Shown: positions 13,571 to 24,530 of the stretch, piece by piece
How the letters are laid out: every line of letters begins with the position of its first letter
How positions within the stretch are numbered: the stretch's first letter is position 1
DNA from: Mannheimia bovis
GTDB taxonomy: Bacteria; Pseudomonadota; Gammaproteobacteria; Enterobacterales; Pasteurellaceae
Length of the DNA stretch: 64,000 bases
Assembly: GCF_014541205.1 (NCBI RefSeq)
Contig: NZ_CP061280.1
Coordinates: forward strand, 1,070,798 to 1,134,797
Direction of reading: 5' to 3'
Translations under genes and position numbers: made by a program
The notes under the pieces: model-generated
What the model was told of the DNA's origin: nothing
Database searches by the model: none
Seen by the model: only the letters and a program-made list of their open reading frames with translations

Positions 13571-13951
13571 ATGACCAGAATTAACCTCGTTCCGCCTTCA
13601 GAATTATGCGATCAACATCTGTTGGCAGAGCACCGTGAATTAACCCGTATTCCGAATGCGGTAGCGAAAGGCAAATTCAGCTTAAAAGGTCAGCCGGAAG
13701 ATTATAAATTAGGTGAGGGGCATGTGCGTTTTTTCTTCAATAAACTCGCTTTTTTGAAAAAACGTTATGATGCTCTGCACGAGGAGTGCTTGGCAAGAGG
13801 CTTTAACGTGCAATATTTTTGGGCAGATGATTTACCACAAGATCCTTCGCTTTGGCTAGATTATGAGCCAACCGCAACCGCATTAGCCGCCAATCGTGAG
13901 CGAATTGAATTAAGAATGCCGGCAAAAGCTCGCTTTACTGAAAGAAAATAA
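13571..13951 (+). CDS. pdg: Pyrimidine dimer DNA glycosylase, T4 endonuclease V (DenV) family
   Basis: A 126-aa enzyme that excises UV-induced cyclobutane pyrimidine dimers and nicks the abasic site. The N-terminus MTRINLVPPSELCDQHL aligns directly with T4 endonuclease V. The catalytic amine Thr2 (after Met removal) and Glu23 (EHREL) are both conserved, as are H16 and R22. GEGHVRFFFNKLAFLKKR matches the central helix region. The family is best known from phages and viruses, so transfer from a phage in the distant past is possible. Its codon use looks like that of its neighbours. Confidence 0.93.
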   Translation: MTRINLVPPSELCDQHLLAEHRELTRIPNAVAKGKFSLKGQPEDYKLGEGHVRFFFNKLAFLKKRYDALHEECLARGFNVQYFWADDLPQDPSLWLDYEPTATALAANRERIELRMPAKARFTERK

Positions 13952-13982
13952 CCGCTTGTACGCCCTTTTTATCACTTTTTAT

Positions 13983-13990
13983 GCTATAAT
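13983..13990 (+). promoter_or_regulatory. gyrA promoter (extended -10)
   Basis: TGCTATAAT is an extended -10 with no convincing -35 at the right distance. It lies 59 bp before the gyrA ATG. Confidence 0.55.
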
Positions 13991-14048
13991 CTTGCCAATT
14001 TTTCGCCTGAGTTTGGGCAATTCTTTACTATCAAATTAGGAAATTTCA

Positions 14049-16742
14049 ATGAGCGAATTAGCCAAAGATATTATTCCCGTAAGTATTGAGGACGAGTTAA
14101 AAACCTCTTACCTTGATTATGCGATGTCGGTCATCGTAGGGCGTGCATTACCTGATGTACGTGACGGTTTAAAGCCGGTACACCGCCGTGTACTTTTCTC
14201 AATGGATCAAAACAGCAACACCTATAACAAACCACACGTTAAATCAGCTCGTGTGGTGGGTGATGTAATCGGTAAATATCACCCGCACGGTGACTCAGCA
14301 GTTTACGATACCATTGTGCGTATGGCACAACCGTTTTCATTACGTTATATGTTGGTGGACGGGCAAGGTAACTTTGGCTCAATTGACGGCGATGCACCGG
14401 CGGCAATGCGTTATACCGAAGTGCGTATGCAAAAAATTACGCAGGAATTATTAACTGATCTTGATAAAGAAACCGTGGATTTCTCGCCGAACTATGACGG
14501 CAAAGAGATGATTCCTGATGTGCTACCGACCAAAATTCCAGCCTTATTGGTAAACGGTTCTTCCGGTATTGCGGTGGGTATGGCAACCAATATTCCGCCA
14601 CACAATTTAGGCGAAGTATTAGACGGCTGTTTGGCGTATATTGATAACGAAAATATTAGCGTTGAAGAATTGATGCAATATATCCCGGGCCCTGATTTCC
14701 CAACAGGGGCAATTATCAACGGTCGTAAAGGGATTGAAGAAGCCTATCGCACCGGTCGTGGTAAGGTTTATGTGCGTGCGAAAGCCAGTGTGGAAACTAC
14801 AGACAAAGGTCGTGAGCAAATTGTGGTTACCGAGCTGCCTTACCAAGTCAATAAAGCGAAACTGATCGAAAAAATTGCTGAATTAGTGAAAGATAAAAAA
14901 ATCGAAGGTATCAGCAAAATTGATGATTACTCAGACAAAAAAGGTATCTCGATTGTTATCGAAGTGAAACGTGATGCAGTGGGCGAAGTGGTGCTAAATC
15001 ACCTCTATTCTTTAACTCAAATGCAAGTGACCTTTGGTATCAATATGGTTGCCCTTGATAACGGTCAGCCAAAAGTTCTGAATTTAACGCAAATTATCGA
15101 AGCCTTTGTGAAACACCGCCGTGAAGTGGTGACTCGCCGTACGATTTTTGAATTACGCAAAGCACGTGAACGTGCTCATATTTTAGAAGGTTTAGCGATT
15201 GCATTAGCCAATATCGATCCTGTCATTGAATTAATTCGTGCTTCTAAAACAGCTGAAGATGCCCGTGAGGCATTATTAGCTCGTCCGTGGGCATTAGGCA
15301 ATGTCGCTCCGATGTTAGAAGCTGCAGGTGTTGATGCTTCTCGTCCGGAAGATTTAGCCGAGAATTTAGGTGTGCGTGATGGACAATATTATTTATCAGA
15401 AGCTCAAGCTCGTGCGATTTTAGAGTTACGCTTACACCGTTTAACTGGCTTAGAGCACGAAAAAATTGTTGAAGAGTACAAAGAACTACTAACCGAAATT
15501 GGTGAATTATTGCACATTTTAAACAGTGCCGACCGTTTAATGGAAGTAATTCGTGAGGAATTAGAACTGGTTAAAGCGACCTTCAACGATGAACGCCGTA
15601 CCGAAATTACCGCAGCCTCAGGCGATATTAATATTGAAGATTTAATCGCCCAAGAAGATGTGGTAGTGACACTTTCTCACGCAGGCTATGTGAAATACCA
15701 ACCTCTATCTGACTACGAAGCTCAACGCCGTGGTGGTAAAGGTAAGTCTGCAACGAAGATGAAAGAAGACGACTTTATCGAAAAATTATTGGTAGCGAAC
15801 ACCCACGATACTATTCTTTGTTTCTCAAGCCGTGGTCGTCTATATCAATTAAAAGTGTACCAATTACCGCAAGCCAGCCGTGGTGCGCGTGGTACGCCGA
15901 TTGTTAATATTTTGCCGTTAGTGAAAGAAGAGAACGAACGTATTACCGCAATTCTACCGATTCCAAATGGCGAATTCTCCGCAGATAAATTTATCTTTAT
16001 GGCAACCGCAAGCGGTGTAGTGAAAAAAGTCTCCTTAGATGCGTTCAGCAATGTTAGATCAAGCGGTCTAATTGCCTTAAAACTTCGCGAAGGCGATGAG
16101 CTAATCGGTGTGGATATTACCGATGGCGAAAGCGAAATTATGCTCTTCTCAGCACAAGGTCGAGTGGTTCGCTTTGCTGAAAAAGCGGTACGTGCAATGG
16201 GACGTACTGCAACAGGGGTACGTGGTATCAAACTATCCACCACTGAAATTTCAAGTGAAGAGATTGAAGAAGCAGAAATCATCGAAATTGAAAATGAGGA
16301 AGCGGAAGATTCAACAAGCGTGAGCCTAGACACCGACCGTGTGGTTTCTCTTGTGATTCCTCGCACCGAAGGCGATATTCTCACCGTAACCCAAAACGGC
16401 TACGGTAAACGTACCGTCATTGGCGAATATCCGGTGAAATCTCGTGCAACCAAAGGGGTGGTTTCAATCAAAGTGAACGAACGAAACGGTAAAGTAGTAG
16501 CGGCAGTTCAAGTGTTCGATACCGACCAAATTATGCTGATTACCGATGCCGGCACGCTAGTTCGCACTCGAGTGGCGGAAGTGAGCTTAGTCGGACGTAA
16601 CACCCAAGGCGTTCGCATTATCCGCACCGCAGAAGATGAACACGTTGTAAGTTTGGAGCGAGTGTGTGAGCCTGAAGAAGATGATGAAAACATCGAAACG
16701 GTTGAAAACGCAGAGATTGTAGAAACTTCAACAGAAGAATAA
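14049..16742 (+). CDS. gyrA: DNA gyrase subunit A
   Basis: The breakage-reunion subunit of gyrase, which introduces negative supercoils with GyrB. The 897-aa product has the active-site tyrosine Y122 in AAMRYTE. Numbering in the quinolone-resistance region equals that of E. coli: [11 protein letters not shown] has S83 and D87, the susceptible-type residues. The C-terminal beta-pinwheel domain has the GyrA-box-like RRGGKGK. Between pinwheel blades is a Glu-rich insert (about residues 735-760), and the C-terminal tail is acidic. AGGAAA precedes the ATG. Confidence 0.98.
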   Translation: MSELAKDIIPVSIEDELKTSYLDYAMSVIVGRALPDVRDGLKPVHRRVLFSMDQNSNTYNKPHVKSARVVGDVIGKYHPHGDSAVYDTIVRMAQPFSLRYMLVDGQGNFGSIDGDAPAAMRYTEVRMQKITQELLTDLDKETVDFSPNYDGKEMIPDVLPTKIPALLVNGSSGIAVGMATNIPPHNLGEVLDGCLAYIDNENISVEELMQYIPGPDFPTGAIINGRKGIEEAYRTGRGKVYVRAKASVETTDKGREQIVVTELPYQVNKAKLIEKIAELVKDKKIEGISKIDDYSDKKGISIVIEVKRDAVGEVVLNHLYSLTQMQVTFGINMVALDNGQPKVLNLTQIIEAFVKHRREVVTRRTIFELRKARERAHILEGLAIALANIDPVIELIRASKTAEDAREALLARPWALGNVAPMLEAAGVDASRPEDLAENLGVRDGQYYLSEAQARAILELRLHRLTGLEHEKIVEEYKELLTEIGELLHILNSADRLMEVIREELELVKATFNDERRTEITAASGDINIEDLIAQEDVVVTLSHAGYVKYQPLSDYEAQRRGGKGKSATKMKEDDFIEKLLVANTHDTILCFSSRGRLYQLKVYQLPQASRGARGTPIVNILPLVKEENERITAILPIPNGEFSADKFIFMATASGVVKKVSLDAFSNVRSSGLIALKLREGDELIGVDITDGESEIMLFSAQGRVVRFAEKAVRAMGRTATGVRGIKLSTTEISSEEIEEAEIIEIENEEAEDSTSVSLDTDRVVSLVIPRTEGDILTVTQNGYGKRTVIGEYPVKSRATKGVVSIKVNERNGKVVAAVQVFDTDQIMLITDAGTLVRTRVAEVSLVGRNTQGVRIIRTAEDEHVVSLERVCEPEEDDENIETVENAEIVETSTEE

Positions 16743-16754
16743 ATCTTAACCTAC

Positions 16755-16827
16755 ACAAGCGGTCGTTTTTTCAGAGAATTTTGCAAACAATCAATCTGCC
16801 AAAATTTGGGAAAATTCGACCGCTTTT
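16755..16827. terminator. Hairpin with one full and one partial uptake signal after gyrA
   Basis: ACAAGCGGT at 16755-16763 faces a near-complement GACCGCTTTT ending at 16827. It is a plausible gyrA terminator located before uup. Confidence 0.55.
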
Positions 16828-16851
16828 AGATCATAAATCAGATAAAAAACT

Positions 16852-18783
16852 ATGGCACTACTTAATTTATCCAATGCCTATTTAGGCTTTGGCGATCATC
16901 CTTTATTAGATCATACCGAATTACATATTGAGCCAAACGAAAGGGTTTGTTTGGTAGGAAGAAACGGAGCGGGAAAATCGACTTTAATGAAAGTGCTTGC
17001 CGGCGAAGTGCAACTTGATGACGGCAAGTTGATTTTTGAAAAAGATATTGTGGTAACTCGTTTGGAGCAAGACCCACCACGCCATATTCAAGATACGGTA
17101 TTTGATTATGTGGCAGAAGGAATTGCTCATTTAAGCGAACTTTTAAAGCAATATCACCACATTTCGCAACAAATGCTGACGGATTATAGCGATGAGCTGT
17201 TGGCGAAGTTATCTCATATCCAAGCCCAATTAGAGCACAATAACGGTTGGCAATTTGAAAACCGTATTCAAGATACCTTGAAATTATTGGAACTTGATCC
17301 TGAAAAACGCCTATGCGAGCTCTCGGGCGGCTGGGTTCGCCGTGCGGCACTTGCTCGTGCATTGGTGGCTGATCCGGATATTTTATTATTAGATGAGCCA
17401 ACCAACCATTTAGATGTGGATGCAATCACTTGGCTTGAGGATTTATTGCTTGATTTTAAAGGGGCGATTATCTTTATTTCCCACGACCGTTCCTTTATCC
17501 GCAAAATGGCAACCCGCATTGTGGATTTAGATCGCGGCAAACTGATTTCTTACCCGAGCAATTACGATAAATATTTGGAAGAAAAAGCGGAAGATTTGCG
17601 TGTTGAAGCCCTACAAAATGAGCTTTTTGATAAAAAATTGGCTCAAGAAGAAGTGTGGATTCGCCAAGGGATTAAAGCCCGTCGTACCCGTAATGAAGGG
17701 CGTGTGCGAGCCTTAAAAGCCTTGCGGGAAGAACGCCGTAACCGCCGAGAGGTGCAAGGCACGGCAAAAATTCAGCTCGACCAAACCGCACGTTCGGGCA
17801 AAATCGTGTTTGAGCTTGCAAATGCTAGCTATGAAATTGAAGGAAAGAACTTACTACAGAACTTCACTGCAACCATTCAACGTGGCGATAAAATCGCTTT
17901 GGTTGGTCCGAATGGTTGCGGTAAAACGACTTTCATCAAATTACTGCTAGGTGAATTGCAGCCGACTTCAGGCTCAATCCGTTGCGGCACAAAATTAGAA
18001 GTTGCCTATTTTGACCAATACCGTGCGGAATTAGATTTAGAAAAAACCGTGATGGACAACGTAGCGGACGGTAAGCAAGATGTGGAAGTTAATGGCGTAA
18101 AACGCCACGTTCTCGGCTATTTGCAAGATTTCTTGTTCCCTCCAAAACGGGCAATGACACCTGTAAAAGCATTATCAGGTGGGGAACGTAACCGCTTGTT
18201 ACTCGCCAAATTATTGCTGAAACCGAATAACTTATTAATTCTGGACGAGCCGACCAATGATTTAGATGTGGAAACTTTAGAATTATTAGAAGAGATGTTG
18301 TCTGATTATCAAGGCACGTTGCTTGTGGTAAGCCACGACCGTCAATTTATTGATAACACAGTGGAAGAGTGCTACTTCTTTGAAGGCAATGGGGTGCTGA
18401 ATAAATATATTGGTGGCTATTTTGATGCCAAACAGCAGCAAGATAACTACCACGCTACCCGCACTGCCAATTTGCAAAATTCTGCTAAAAAAGAACCGCT
18501 TGTAGCAGACGAACCGAAGCAAGAAAAACCAAAAACAGAGGCGAAAAAGGTCAAACTTTCCTATAAAGACCAACGTGAGCTAGAAGAACTGCCAGCAAAA
18601 ATGGAAGCTTTAGAAGCTGAAATTGAAGCTCTACAAGCTGAAGTAAACAGTGCGGATTTCTTCTCAAAAGATCAGGCTTACACCAACGAAAAACTGCAAA
18701 AATTGGCAGACACCGAAGCTGCCTTAGAGCAAGCCTTTGAGCGTTGGGAAGAGCTGGAAAATATTAAAAACGGAAATATCTAA
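16852..18783 (+). CDS. uup: ABC-F ATPase Uup
   Basis: A soluble ABC-F protein with two ATPase domains and no membrane segments. Uup acts on DNA branch structures and ribosomes in E. coli. Walker A sequences are GRNGAGKST (about 37-45) and GPNGCGKTT. Signatures are LSGGWVRR and LSGGERNR, and both Walker B motifs end in DEPTN. The C-terminal 90 residues are a Lys/Glu-rich coiled coil, as in Uup. The 643-aa length matches. The ribosome site before ATG is weak. Confidence 0.95.
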   Translation: MALLNLSNAYLGFGDHPLLDHTELHIEPNERVCLVGRNGAGKSTLMKVLAGEVQLDDGKLIFEKDIVVTRLEQDPPRHIQDTVFDYVAEGIAHLSELLKQYHHISQQMLTDYSDELLAKLSHIQAQLEHNNGWQFENRIQDTLKLLELDPEKRLCELSGGWVRRAALARALVADPDILLLDEPTNHLDVDAITWLEDLLLDFKGAIIFISHDRSFIRKMATRIVDLDRGKLISYPSNYDKYLEEKAEDLRVEALQNELFDKKLAQEEVWIRQGIKARRTRNEGRVRALKALREERRNRREVQGTAKIQLDQTARSGKIVFELANASYEIEGKNLLQNFTATIQRGDKIALVGPNGCGKTTFIKLLLGELQPTSGSIRCGTKLEVAYFDQYRAELDLEKTVMDNVADGKQDVEVNGVKRHVLGYLQDFLFPPKRAMTPVKALSGGERNRLLLAKLLLKPNNLLILDEPTNDLDVETLELLEEMLSDYQGTLLVVSHDRQFIDNTVEECYFFEGNGVLNKYIGGYFDAKQQQDNYHATRTANLQNSAKKEPLVADEPKQEKPKTEAKKVKLSYKDQRELEELPAKMEALEAEIEALQAEVNSADFFSKDQAYTNEKLQKLADTEAALEQAFERWEELENIKNGNI

Positions 18784-18784
18784 C

Positions 18785-18848
18785 GTAGGGGCGAATTATT
18801 ATTCTCCCTTTGGCTAAAATGATTGGGCGAAAAATTTTTCGCCCCTAC
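18785..18848. repeat. Inverted repeat with GTAGGGGCGAA ends
   Basis: GTAGGGGCGAA at 18785-18795 and its perfect complement at 18838-18848 enclose about 42 bp. Between uup and tcdA it could act as terminator or be a small dispersed palindromic repeat. Only one copy lies in the window, so the repeat class cannot be confirmed. Confidence 0.6.
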
Positions 18849-18862
18849 AGATGTAACATAAA

Positions 18863-19621
18863 ATGACAGAAAGACTAGACAACTACGAACAACGCTTTGG
18901 CGGTATCGGTCGCCTTTACACCCCTGAGGGTTTGGAAAAACTCCGCCATTCGCATATTTGTGTGATCGGCATCGGTGGTGTGGGCTCTTGGGCGGTGGAG
19001 GCGTTGGCTCGTTCGGGCATTGGCAAGATCACGATGATCGATATGGACGATATTTGCGTGACCAACATTAACCGTCAAATTCACGCAATGAGTGGCACAG
19101 TGGCTCAGTTGAAAACTGAGGCGATGAAAGAACGTATTGAACGCATCAATCCTGAGTGTGTGGTGGAGATTATTGATGATTTCATCACGCCTGAAAATAT
19201 CCCTGACTATCTCAATCGTGGCTATGATTATGTGATTGATGCCATTGATTCGGTCAAAACCAAGGCGGCGTTGGTTGCTTACTGTAAGCGTAATAAAATC
19301 AAATTAATCACCACCGGCGGGGCAGGCGGGCAGACAGACCCAACGAAAATTCAAATTACCGATTTAAGTAAAACTATTCAAGATCCGCTTGCGGCAAAAG
19401 TGCGAGCCTTATTGCGTAAAGAATATGGTTTTAGCAACAAAAGTAAATTTGGTGTGGAGTGTGTTTCTTCAACTCAACAATTAATTTTCCCGAAAATGGG
19501 CGAGGGGTGCGAAGTATCCGCCACGATGAACTGTGCTAATGGCTTTGGGGCAGTTACAATGGTTACTGCAACATTCGGTTTTTTTGCGGTAAGTCGTGTT
19601 ATTGATAAACTATTGAAGTAA
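18863..19621 (+). CDS. tcdA: tRNA threonylcarbamoyladenosine dehydratase TcdA
   Basis: Converts t6A37 of tRNAs to cyclic ct6A, in an ATP-dependent E1-like reaction. The 252-aa product has the nucleotide-binding loop GIGGVGSWA (36-44), then IDMDDICVTNINRQ, the hallmark of the ThiF/MoeB/E1 fold. The length suits TcdA (CsdL), which lacks the Zn-binding tail of MoeB. FGVECVSSTQQ near residue 195 matches the family. No strong Shine-Dalgarno precedes the ATG. Confidence 0.94.
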   Translation: MTERLDNYEQRFGGIGRLYTPEGLEKLRHSHICVIGIGGVGSWAVEALARSGIGKITMIDMDDICVTNINRQIHAMSGTVAQLKTEAMKERIERINPECVVEIIDDFITPENIPDYLNRGYDYVIDAIDSVKTKAALVAYCKRNKIKLITTGGAGGQTDPTKIQITDLSKTIQDPLAAKVRALLRKEYGFSNKSKFGVECVSSTQQLIFPKMGEGCEVSATMNCANGFGAVTMVTATFGFFAVSRVIDKLLK

Positions 19622-19707
19622 CAAGCGGTCAAAAAAGAGTAATTTTTTGCAAATGACTTAAGGTTACCCACATTTATGGAATTTCTTACAAATAGCAAGG
19701 AGAAAAA

Positions 19708-21075
19708 ATGGCAGTACACAGAATTAACCCGAAAGGCAGTATGGAGCAGCTTTCTCATTTGGAAATGCAGTTGTTAGCCAAAAATACGCAGGGTAGTTTA
19801 TATCAAATTTATCGTAACTGCTCATTAGCGGTGCTGAATTCAGGTGTGCATACTGATGATAGCCGTGCCTTGTTAAATCAATATCCTGATTTTGAAATTC
19901 GGTTATTAACCCGAGAGAAAGGGGTTTCGCTGGAGTTGCACAACCCACCACCGACAGCCTTTGTTGATGGTAAGATGATTTTAAATATTCAGTATCATCT
20001 TTTTGCGGTGTTAAGGGATATTATCTTTGTTAACGCTTTAAAAAAGGCAATTCCACCGCTTGAAAATACATCAGTAGAAACGCTAACCACAAATATTGTG
20101 TTTTCGATTTTGCGTAATGCAAAAGCGATAGAGATGAACACTGACCCGAATTTAGTGGTTTGCTGGGGTGGTCATTCTATTAATGACATTGAATACCAAT
20201 ATTGCCGAGCGGTAGGTCAAGAGTTTGGTTTACGTGAGCTGAATATTGTAACAGGTTGCGGTGCGGGTGTAATGGAAGCACCGATGAAAGGTGTTACCAT
20301 CGGGCACGCTAATCAGCGTTATAAAAACGGACGTTTTATTGGCATTACTGAGCCGTCGATTATTGCCTCTGAACCACCAAATCCGATTGTCAATGAATTA
20401 GTGATTATGCCTGATATTGAAAAACGCTTGGAAGCATTTGTTCGTCTTGGGCACGCTATTGTGGTTTTTCCGGGCGGACCGGGCACATTGGAAGAGCTGC
20501 TGTATATTATCGGCATTAAGTTAAATCCGCAAAATAAGTTGCAAAAATTACCGCTTATCTTAACCGCACCGAAAGAATCTGCCGATTATTTCTATGTTAT
20601 TGATAAATTCATTGGCGATACCTTAGGCGAAGAGGCTCGTAGCCTATATGAAATTATTATTGATGACCCTGTATTGGTTGCTCGTAAAGTGAAGCAATCG
20701 ATGGTGGAAGTAAAAAACAGTCGTTATGAAAGTGGTGATGCTTATAATTTCAACTGGTCATTAAGAATCGAAGAAGATTTTATTACGCCATTTATTCCAA
20801 CTCACGAAAGTATGGCAAATCTGAATTTAAGTCTGGATCAGTCAAAAGAGCAGCTGGCGGCAAATTTAAGACGAGCATTTTCAGGCATTGTGGCAGGTAA
20901 CATTAAGCCTGAAACTTCTGATTTGATTGAACAATATGGCGTGTTTAAATTACGGGGCGATCGCAAATTAATGGATCATATGGATAGATTACTCGAAAGT
21001 TTTGTGGTTCAACATCGTATGAAAATCCCAACGGGAGATGCTTATCAACCTTGCTATGAAATTGTAAAAGAATAG
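19708..21075 (+). CDS. ppnN: Nucleotide 5'-monophosphate nucleosidase PpnN (YgdH)
   Basis: Cleaves purine and pyrimidine nucleoside monophosphates to base plus ribose 5-phosphate; in E. coli it is stimulated by (p)ppGpp. The 455-aa length is as expected. The LOG-family core is seen as [13 protein letters not shown] and [13 protein letters not shown] (about residues 253-265). N- and C-terminal regulatory domains flank it. AAGGAG stands before the ATG. Distance from tcdA is 86 bp and includes a single uptake signal. Confidence 0.94.
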   Translation: MAVHRINPKGSMEQLSHLEMQLLAKNTQGSLYQIYRNCSLAVLNSGVHTDDSRALLNQYPDFEIRLLTREKGVSLELHNPPPTAFVDGKMILNIQYHLFAVLRDIIFVNALKKAIPPLENTSVETLTTNIVFSILRNAKAIEMNTDPNLVVCWGGHSINDIEYQYCRAVGQEFGLRELNIVTGCGAGVMEAPMKGVTIGHANQRYKNGRFIGITEPSIIASEPPNPIVNELVIMPDIEKRLEAFVRLGHAIVVFPGGPGTLEELLYIIGIKLNPQNKLQKLPLILTAPKESADYFYVIDKFIGDTLGEEARSLYEIIIDDPVLVARKVKQSMVEVKNSRYESGDAYNFNWSLRIEEDFITPFIPTHESMANLNLSLDQSKEQLAANLRRAFSGIVAGNIKPETSDLIEQYGVFKLRGDRKLMDHMDRLLESFVVQHRMKIPTGDAYQPCYEIVKE

Positions 21076-21090
21076 TAATAAGGGGGCGGT

Positions 21091-22638
21091 ATGTATCTAA
21101 AACATATTGAAATCAGTGGCTTTCGGGGAATTAATCATTTATCGCTACAATTACGTCCAAATATGGTGTTAATTGGCGAAAATGCGTGGGGGAAATCAAG
21201 CCTGATTGATGCCTTAAGCTTAATTTTTAACTTAGAACATAAATTGTACCAATTCCAGTTTAAAGATTTCCATATTCAATATAGCGATACGCCAAACCAA
21301 GTGCGAGACATCACGCTTGTTTTCACTTTTTGTGAAGAAATTGCTGACGATAGCTCGTTACTTCAACTTCCTCCTGCATTGTCGTTCTGTTCATTTTATT
21401 TAGAGAACAAACGGTGCATTTCCTTAAAAGTAACAGGAAGATTGTTAGCTGAGCAGATTTGCACTGAATATCAGTTTGTCGATCAAGACTTAAAACCTAT
21501 CCACATTGAGCAAGCGGAAAAATGGATTAAGCAGTTTATTTATCATCATCCTGTTTATCGCTTGCGTGATGCACGGCTAAATAAACGAGTGCATAACGAG
21601 TTATTACTTAATAGCTATAACCAGCCTGACACAGATGTTCAGCGTGAATTACACGCTCTTTCTTCCTTACTGAAATACTACTTTTTAACCAGCCAAAGTC
21701 GCCATTTAATGAAAAATAGTATGCAAGACACTACATTGTGGTGGGAAAAAGTAAAATCACTCTGCCTACGTTTAAAACAAAATGAAGAGCTGGTAGGGCA
21801 GGTTCAACAGCATATTTCAGATCTTTTTCTCTTTAAGCCTAAAGCCACGGTAATTGAAAAACCGATCATCTTATTTGAAGATTTTAATGCGTTTTTACAC
21901 CCTCGAATGGTAGCGATTTTCTGGGAATTGCTCAGCTTTCTACCCAGCCAACGCATTACCACAACGAATTCCATTGAATTGCTTTCACAAGTGCCGTTAC
22001 GAGAAATTTGTCGTTTAGTGCGTTATGACTTTCACACCCAAGCCTATTGGTTGGAGCGTCAAAGTATCGGCAAAGAAGATCTGCGTAAATTGACTTTCCA
22101 TATCCATCACAACAGAGGATTAGCCTTATTTGCAAAAGCGTGGATCTTAGTAGAAGGGGAAACTGAAGTTTGGATTTTAGAAGAGTTGGCAAAATTATTA
22201 GACATTAATTTAGAAATGGAGGGCATTAAAATTGTGGAATTTGCCCAGTGCGGTTTACGCCCTCTGATTAAATATGCCAGAGCAATGGGGATTGAATGGT
22301 ATGTGCTCACTGATGGTGATGATGCGGGCAAACGTTATTCGGAAACCGTTAAAAGTTTAGATGAGGATTTTGCTCAACGTTTAACGGCATTACCGCAAAA
22401 AGATATTGAACATTTCTTCTATAAAGCAGGTTTGCGTAACGTATTTATTCGTCTTGCAAATTGGCGTTCGCAGGAAAAATATCCGGTTTCATATATTATC
22501 AAAAGAGCTATTCAAAAAAGCTCTAAGCCTGATTTAGCCATAGCCTTAGCGAATGAGATGAGAAATAGAGGCGAACATAGTGTCCCACCTCTATTTAAAA
22601 AATTATTTGCTGATGTGTTAGCGTTGGTTAGAAAATAA
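21091..22638 (+). CDS. ybjD: OLD-family ATP-dependent endonuclease (YbjD-like)
   Basis: A 515-aa protein with an SMC-like ATPase half and a C-terminal TOPRIM nuclease half. Walker A is GENAWGKSS (about 28-36). The TOPRIM acidic residues are in VEGETE (about 353-358) and DGDDAG (about 408-413). ISGFRGINHLSLQL at the N-terminus and the domain order match E. coli YbjD (DUF2813). It begins 15 bp after ppnN with GGGGG as ribosome site, so the two are probably cotranscribed. The cellular role is unknown; OLD nucleases are linked to DNA repair or phage defence. Confidence 0.88.
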   Translation: MYLKHIEISGFRGINHLSLQLRPNMVLIGENAWGKSSLIDALSLIFNLEHKLYQFQFKDFHIQYSDTPNQVRDITLVFTFCEEIADDSSLLQLPPALSFCSFYLENKRCISLKVTGRLLAEQICTEYQFVDQDLKPIHIEQAEKWIKQFIYHHPVYRLRDARLNKRVHNELLLNSYNQPDTDVQRELHALSSLLKYYFLTSQSRHLMKNSMQDTTLWWEKVKSLCLRLKQNEELVGQVQQHISDLFLFKPKATVIEKPIILFEDFNAFLHPRMVAIFWELLSFLPSQRITTTNSIELLSQVPLREICRLVRYDFHTQAYWLERQSIGKEDLRKLTFHIHHNRGLALFAKAWILVEGETEVWILEELAKLLDINLEMEGIKIVEFAQCGLRPLIKYARAMGIEWYVLTDGDDAGKRYSETVKSLDEDFAQRLTALPQKDIEHFFYKAGLRNVFIRLANWRSQEKYPVSYIIKRAIQKSSKPDLAIALANEMRNRGEHSVPPLFKKLFADVLALVRK

Positions 22639-22643
22639 CGAAT

Positions 22644-22704
22644 AACAAGCGGTTAAATTTTCGGGGAATTTTGCAAATCTTTCCTGAAATTTAACCGCTT
22701 GTGT
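22644..22704. terminator. Bidirectional terminator from inverted uptake signals
   Basis: ACAAGCGGT (22645-22653) and ACCGCTTGT (22694-22702), extended by AAATTT pairing to about 17 bp, lie between the convergent ybjD and pepA genes. It can end both transcripts. Confidence 0.8.
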
Positions 22705-22706
22705 TA

Positions 22707-24203
22707 TTAACTTTCCGCTTTATTAATTAAGAATTGGGTTAAAAGATTGACAGGGCGACCTGTTGCCCCTTTAGCCGCCCCTGATTTCCAAGCTGTGCCG
22801 GCAATATCTAAGTGAGCCCAAGTGTATTTTTTGGTGAAGTTAGAGAGGAATTGCCCTGCGGTAATCGCCCCACCTAAACGTCCGCCGATATTGGCAAGAT
22901 CGGCAAAATTAGATTTAAGCTGTTCTTGATATTCCTCTCCTAACGGTAAACGCCACGCTTTGTCATCTGCTTGCTCTGCTGCCGCTAACAAGTCGTTGGC
23001 TAAACTGTTAGATGGCGACATTAAGCCACTGTTGTGATTACCTAACGCAATCATACAAGCCCCGGTGAGGGTCGCAATATCAATCACTAACTCTGGATTA
23101 AAGCGTTCAACATAAGTGAGTGTATCACATAGAACTAAACGTCCTTCGGCGTCCGTATTTAACACCTCAACGGTTAAGCCCGACATTGTAGTAAGAATAT
23201 CACCCGGGCGGTAAGATTTACCATCAACGGCATTCTCACAGCCTGCTAAAACACCGATAATATTAAGCGGTAATTTCATTTCAGCAATGGCTTTCATTGT
23301 ACCGTAAACGCTTGCCGCACCGCACATATCGTATTTCATTTCATCCATTGCTTCTGCCGGTTTAATCGATAAACCGCCTGAATCGAAAGTTAAACCTTTG
23401 CCGACTAACACGATTGGCTTGGCATCAGGATTTGGGCTGCCTTTATATTCAATTACAGATAAGAATGCTTCATTTTCAGAGGCTCGGGAAACGGCTAAAT
23501 AGGCATTCATTCCCAATTCAGCCATCTGTTTTTCATCAATAACCGTAGTGGATACCGCACCATAGTCCGTCGCTAAACCTTGAGCTAATTGGGATAAATA
23601 TGCTGGATTACACACATTCGGTGGGCAGTTCGCTACATTTTTAGCATTCGCTACACCTAATGCAACTGCTTTGCCGTGTTCTAAGGCTCGCTCGGCATCG
23701 GCTAAGTCTTTACGGTGGGCAACGTTAAAAATTACACGGCGTAATTCACGTCGAACTTCCGGCTTAATGCTTTTGAAATCATTATAGGCATATTGATTTT
23801 CTTGGATTGCCTCAACGGCAAATCGCACATTCCAATAAGCACTTCTGCCTTTAACATGTAGCTCGGTTAAAAAACAGACCATTTCCATTGAGCCGGTTTC
23901 GTTAATTGCCTGAACGGTTTTTTGAATAATTTGTTTGTATTGACGTTCGGTTAATTCACGTTCTTTACCGCAACCGACTAACAACACGCGGTCGGCAGGT
24001 ACATTGGGTACATTGTGTAATAATAATGTTTGCCCGGCTTTGCCTTCTAAATCGCCACGTCTGAGTAGTGAACTAATATAGCCATTACTTAATTTATCTA
24101 ATTGTTCTGCAGCAGTACAAAGTCTGCGAGGTTCATAAACCCCAACGACTAGACAAGCGGTTCTTTGCTTTTCAACACTGCCGTTTTTAACACTAAATTC
24201 CAT
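22707..24203 (-). CDS. pepA: Leucyl aminopeptidase PepA
   Basis: A cytosolic M17 aminopeptidase with two metal ions. In E. coli it also binds DNA as XerCD accessory factor and carAB regulator. The 498-aa product carries the metal and catalytic residues K269, D274 ([10 protein letters not shown]), D292, and D351/E353/R355 in the signature [16 protein letters not shown] precedes the ATG, and TATAGT at 24216-24221 (minus) may be its -10. Confidence 0.96.
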   Translation of the reverse strand: MEFSVKNGSVEKQRTACLVVGVYEPRRLCTAAEQLDKLSNGYISSLLRRGDLEGKAGQTLLLHNVPNVPADRVLLVGCGKERELTERQYKQIIQKTVQAINETGSMEMVCFLTELHVKGRSAYWNVRFAVEAIQENQYAYNDFKSIKPEVRRELRRVIFNVAHRKDLADAERALEHGKAVALGVANAKNVANCPPNVCNPAYLSQLAQGLATDYGAVSTTVIDEKQMAELGMNAYLAVSRASENEAFLSVIEYKGSPNPDAKPIVLVGKGLTFDSGGLSIKPAEAMDEMKYDMCGAASVYGTMKAIAEMKLPLNIIGVLAGCENAVDGKSYRPGDILTTMSGLTVEVLNTDAEGRLVLCDTLTYVERFNPELVIDIATLTGACMIALGNHNSGLMSPSNSLANDLLAAAEQADDKAWRLPLGEEYQEQLKSNFADLANIGGRLGGAITAGQFLSNFTKKYTWAHLDIAGTAWKSGAAKGATGRPVNLLTQFLINKAES

Positions 24204-24530
24204 TATTATCCTCTAACTATAATGAGCTAAAAATTGCCGTTAAAATTAACATTAATTTATTAAATTACAAGTGAAAATCACAGCAAAAAGCTGAAATTTT
24301 GCTGATTTTGGTACTTATGTTTGAAATTTTGATGAATTTTGTAGTCAAAGAAATAATTTTACATAAAAGCACGCTTGAAACTGTGCGTTATTATTTTCAA
24401 TACGTGATTTTTTGGCGTAAAAAAGGTATCATTGCACATTCGGTTCAACACTGTTTTAACGGTGTTTTGCAAAAAATGGAAGAAATCTAACCGCTTGTAG
24501 CATTTTAAAAACAGCATAGAGATAAAAACT
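24204..24530. other. Divergent intergenic region pepA / lptF
   Basis: 327 bp, A/T-rich, between two divergent start codons. It holds a possible pepA -10 (TATAGT, minus strand, 24216-24221) and one uptake signal (24490-24498). A short open frame at 24299-24490 has no ribosome site or recognisable content. No RNA gene or repeat was recognised. Confidence 0.5.

Noticed and set aside
14230-14320. Possible quinolone-resistance change in gyrA
   Set aside because: S83 and D87 are the susceptible-type residues in E. coli numbering.
18785-18848. Possible small mobile palindromic element
   Set aside because: Only one copy in the window and no target duplication seen, so it is listed only as an inverted repeat.
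24299-24490. A 63-codon plus-strand frame between pepA and lptF
   Set aside because: No ribosome site, no recognisable content, and an overlapping antisense frame of equal length; the region looks like ordinary intergenic DNA.
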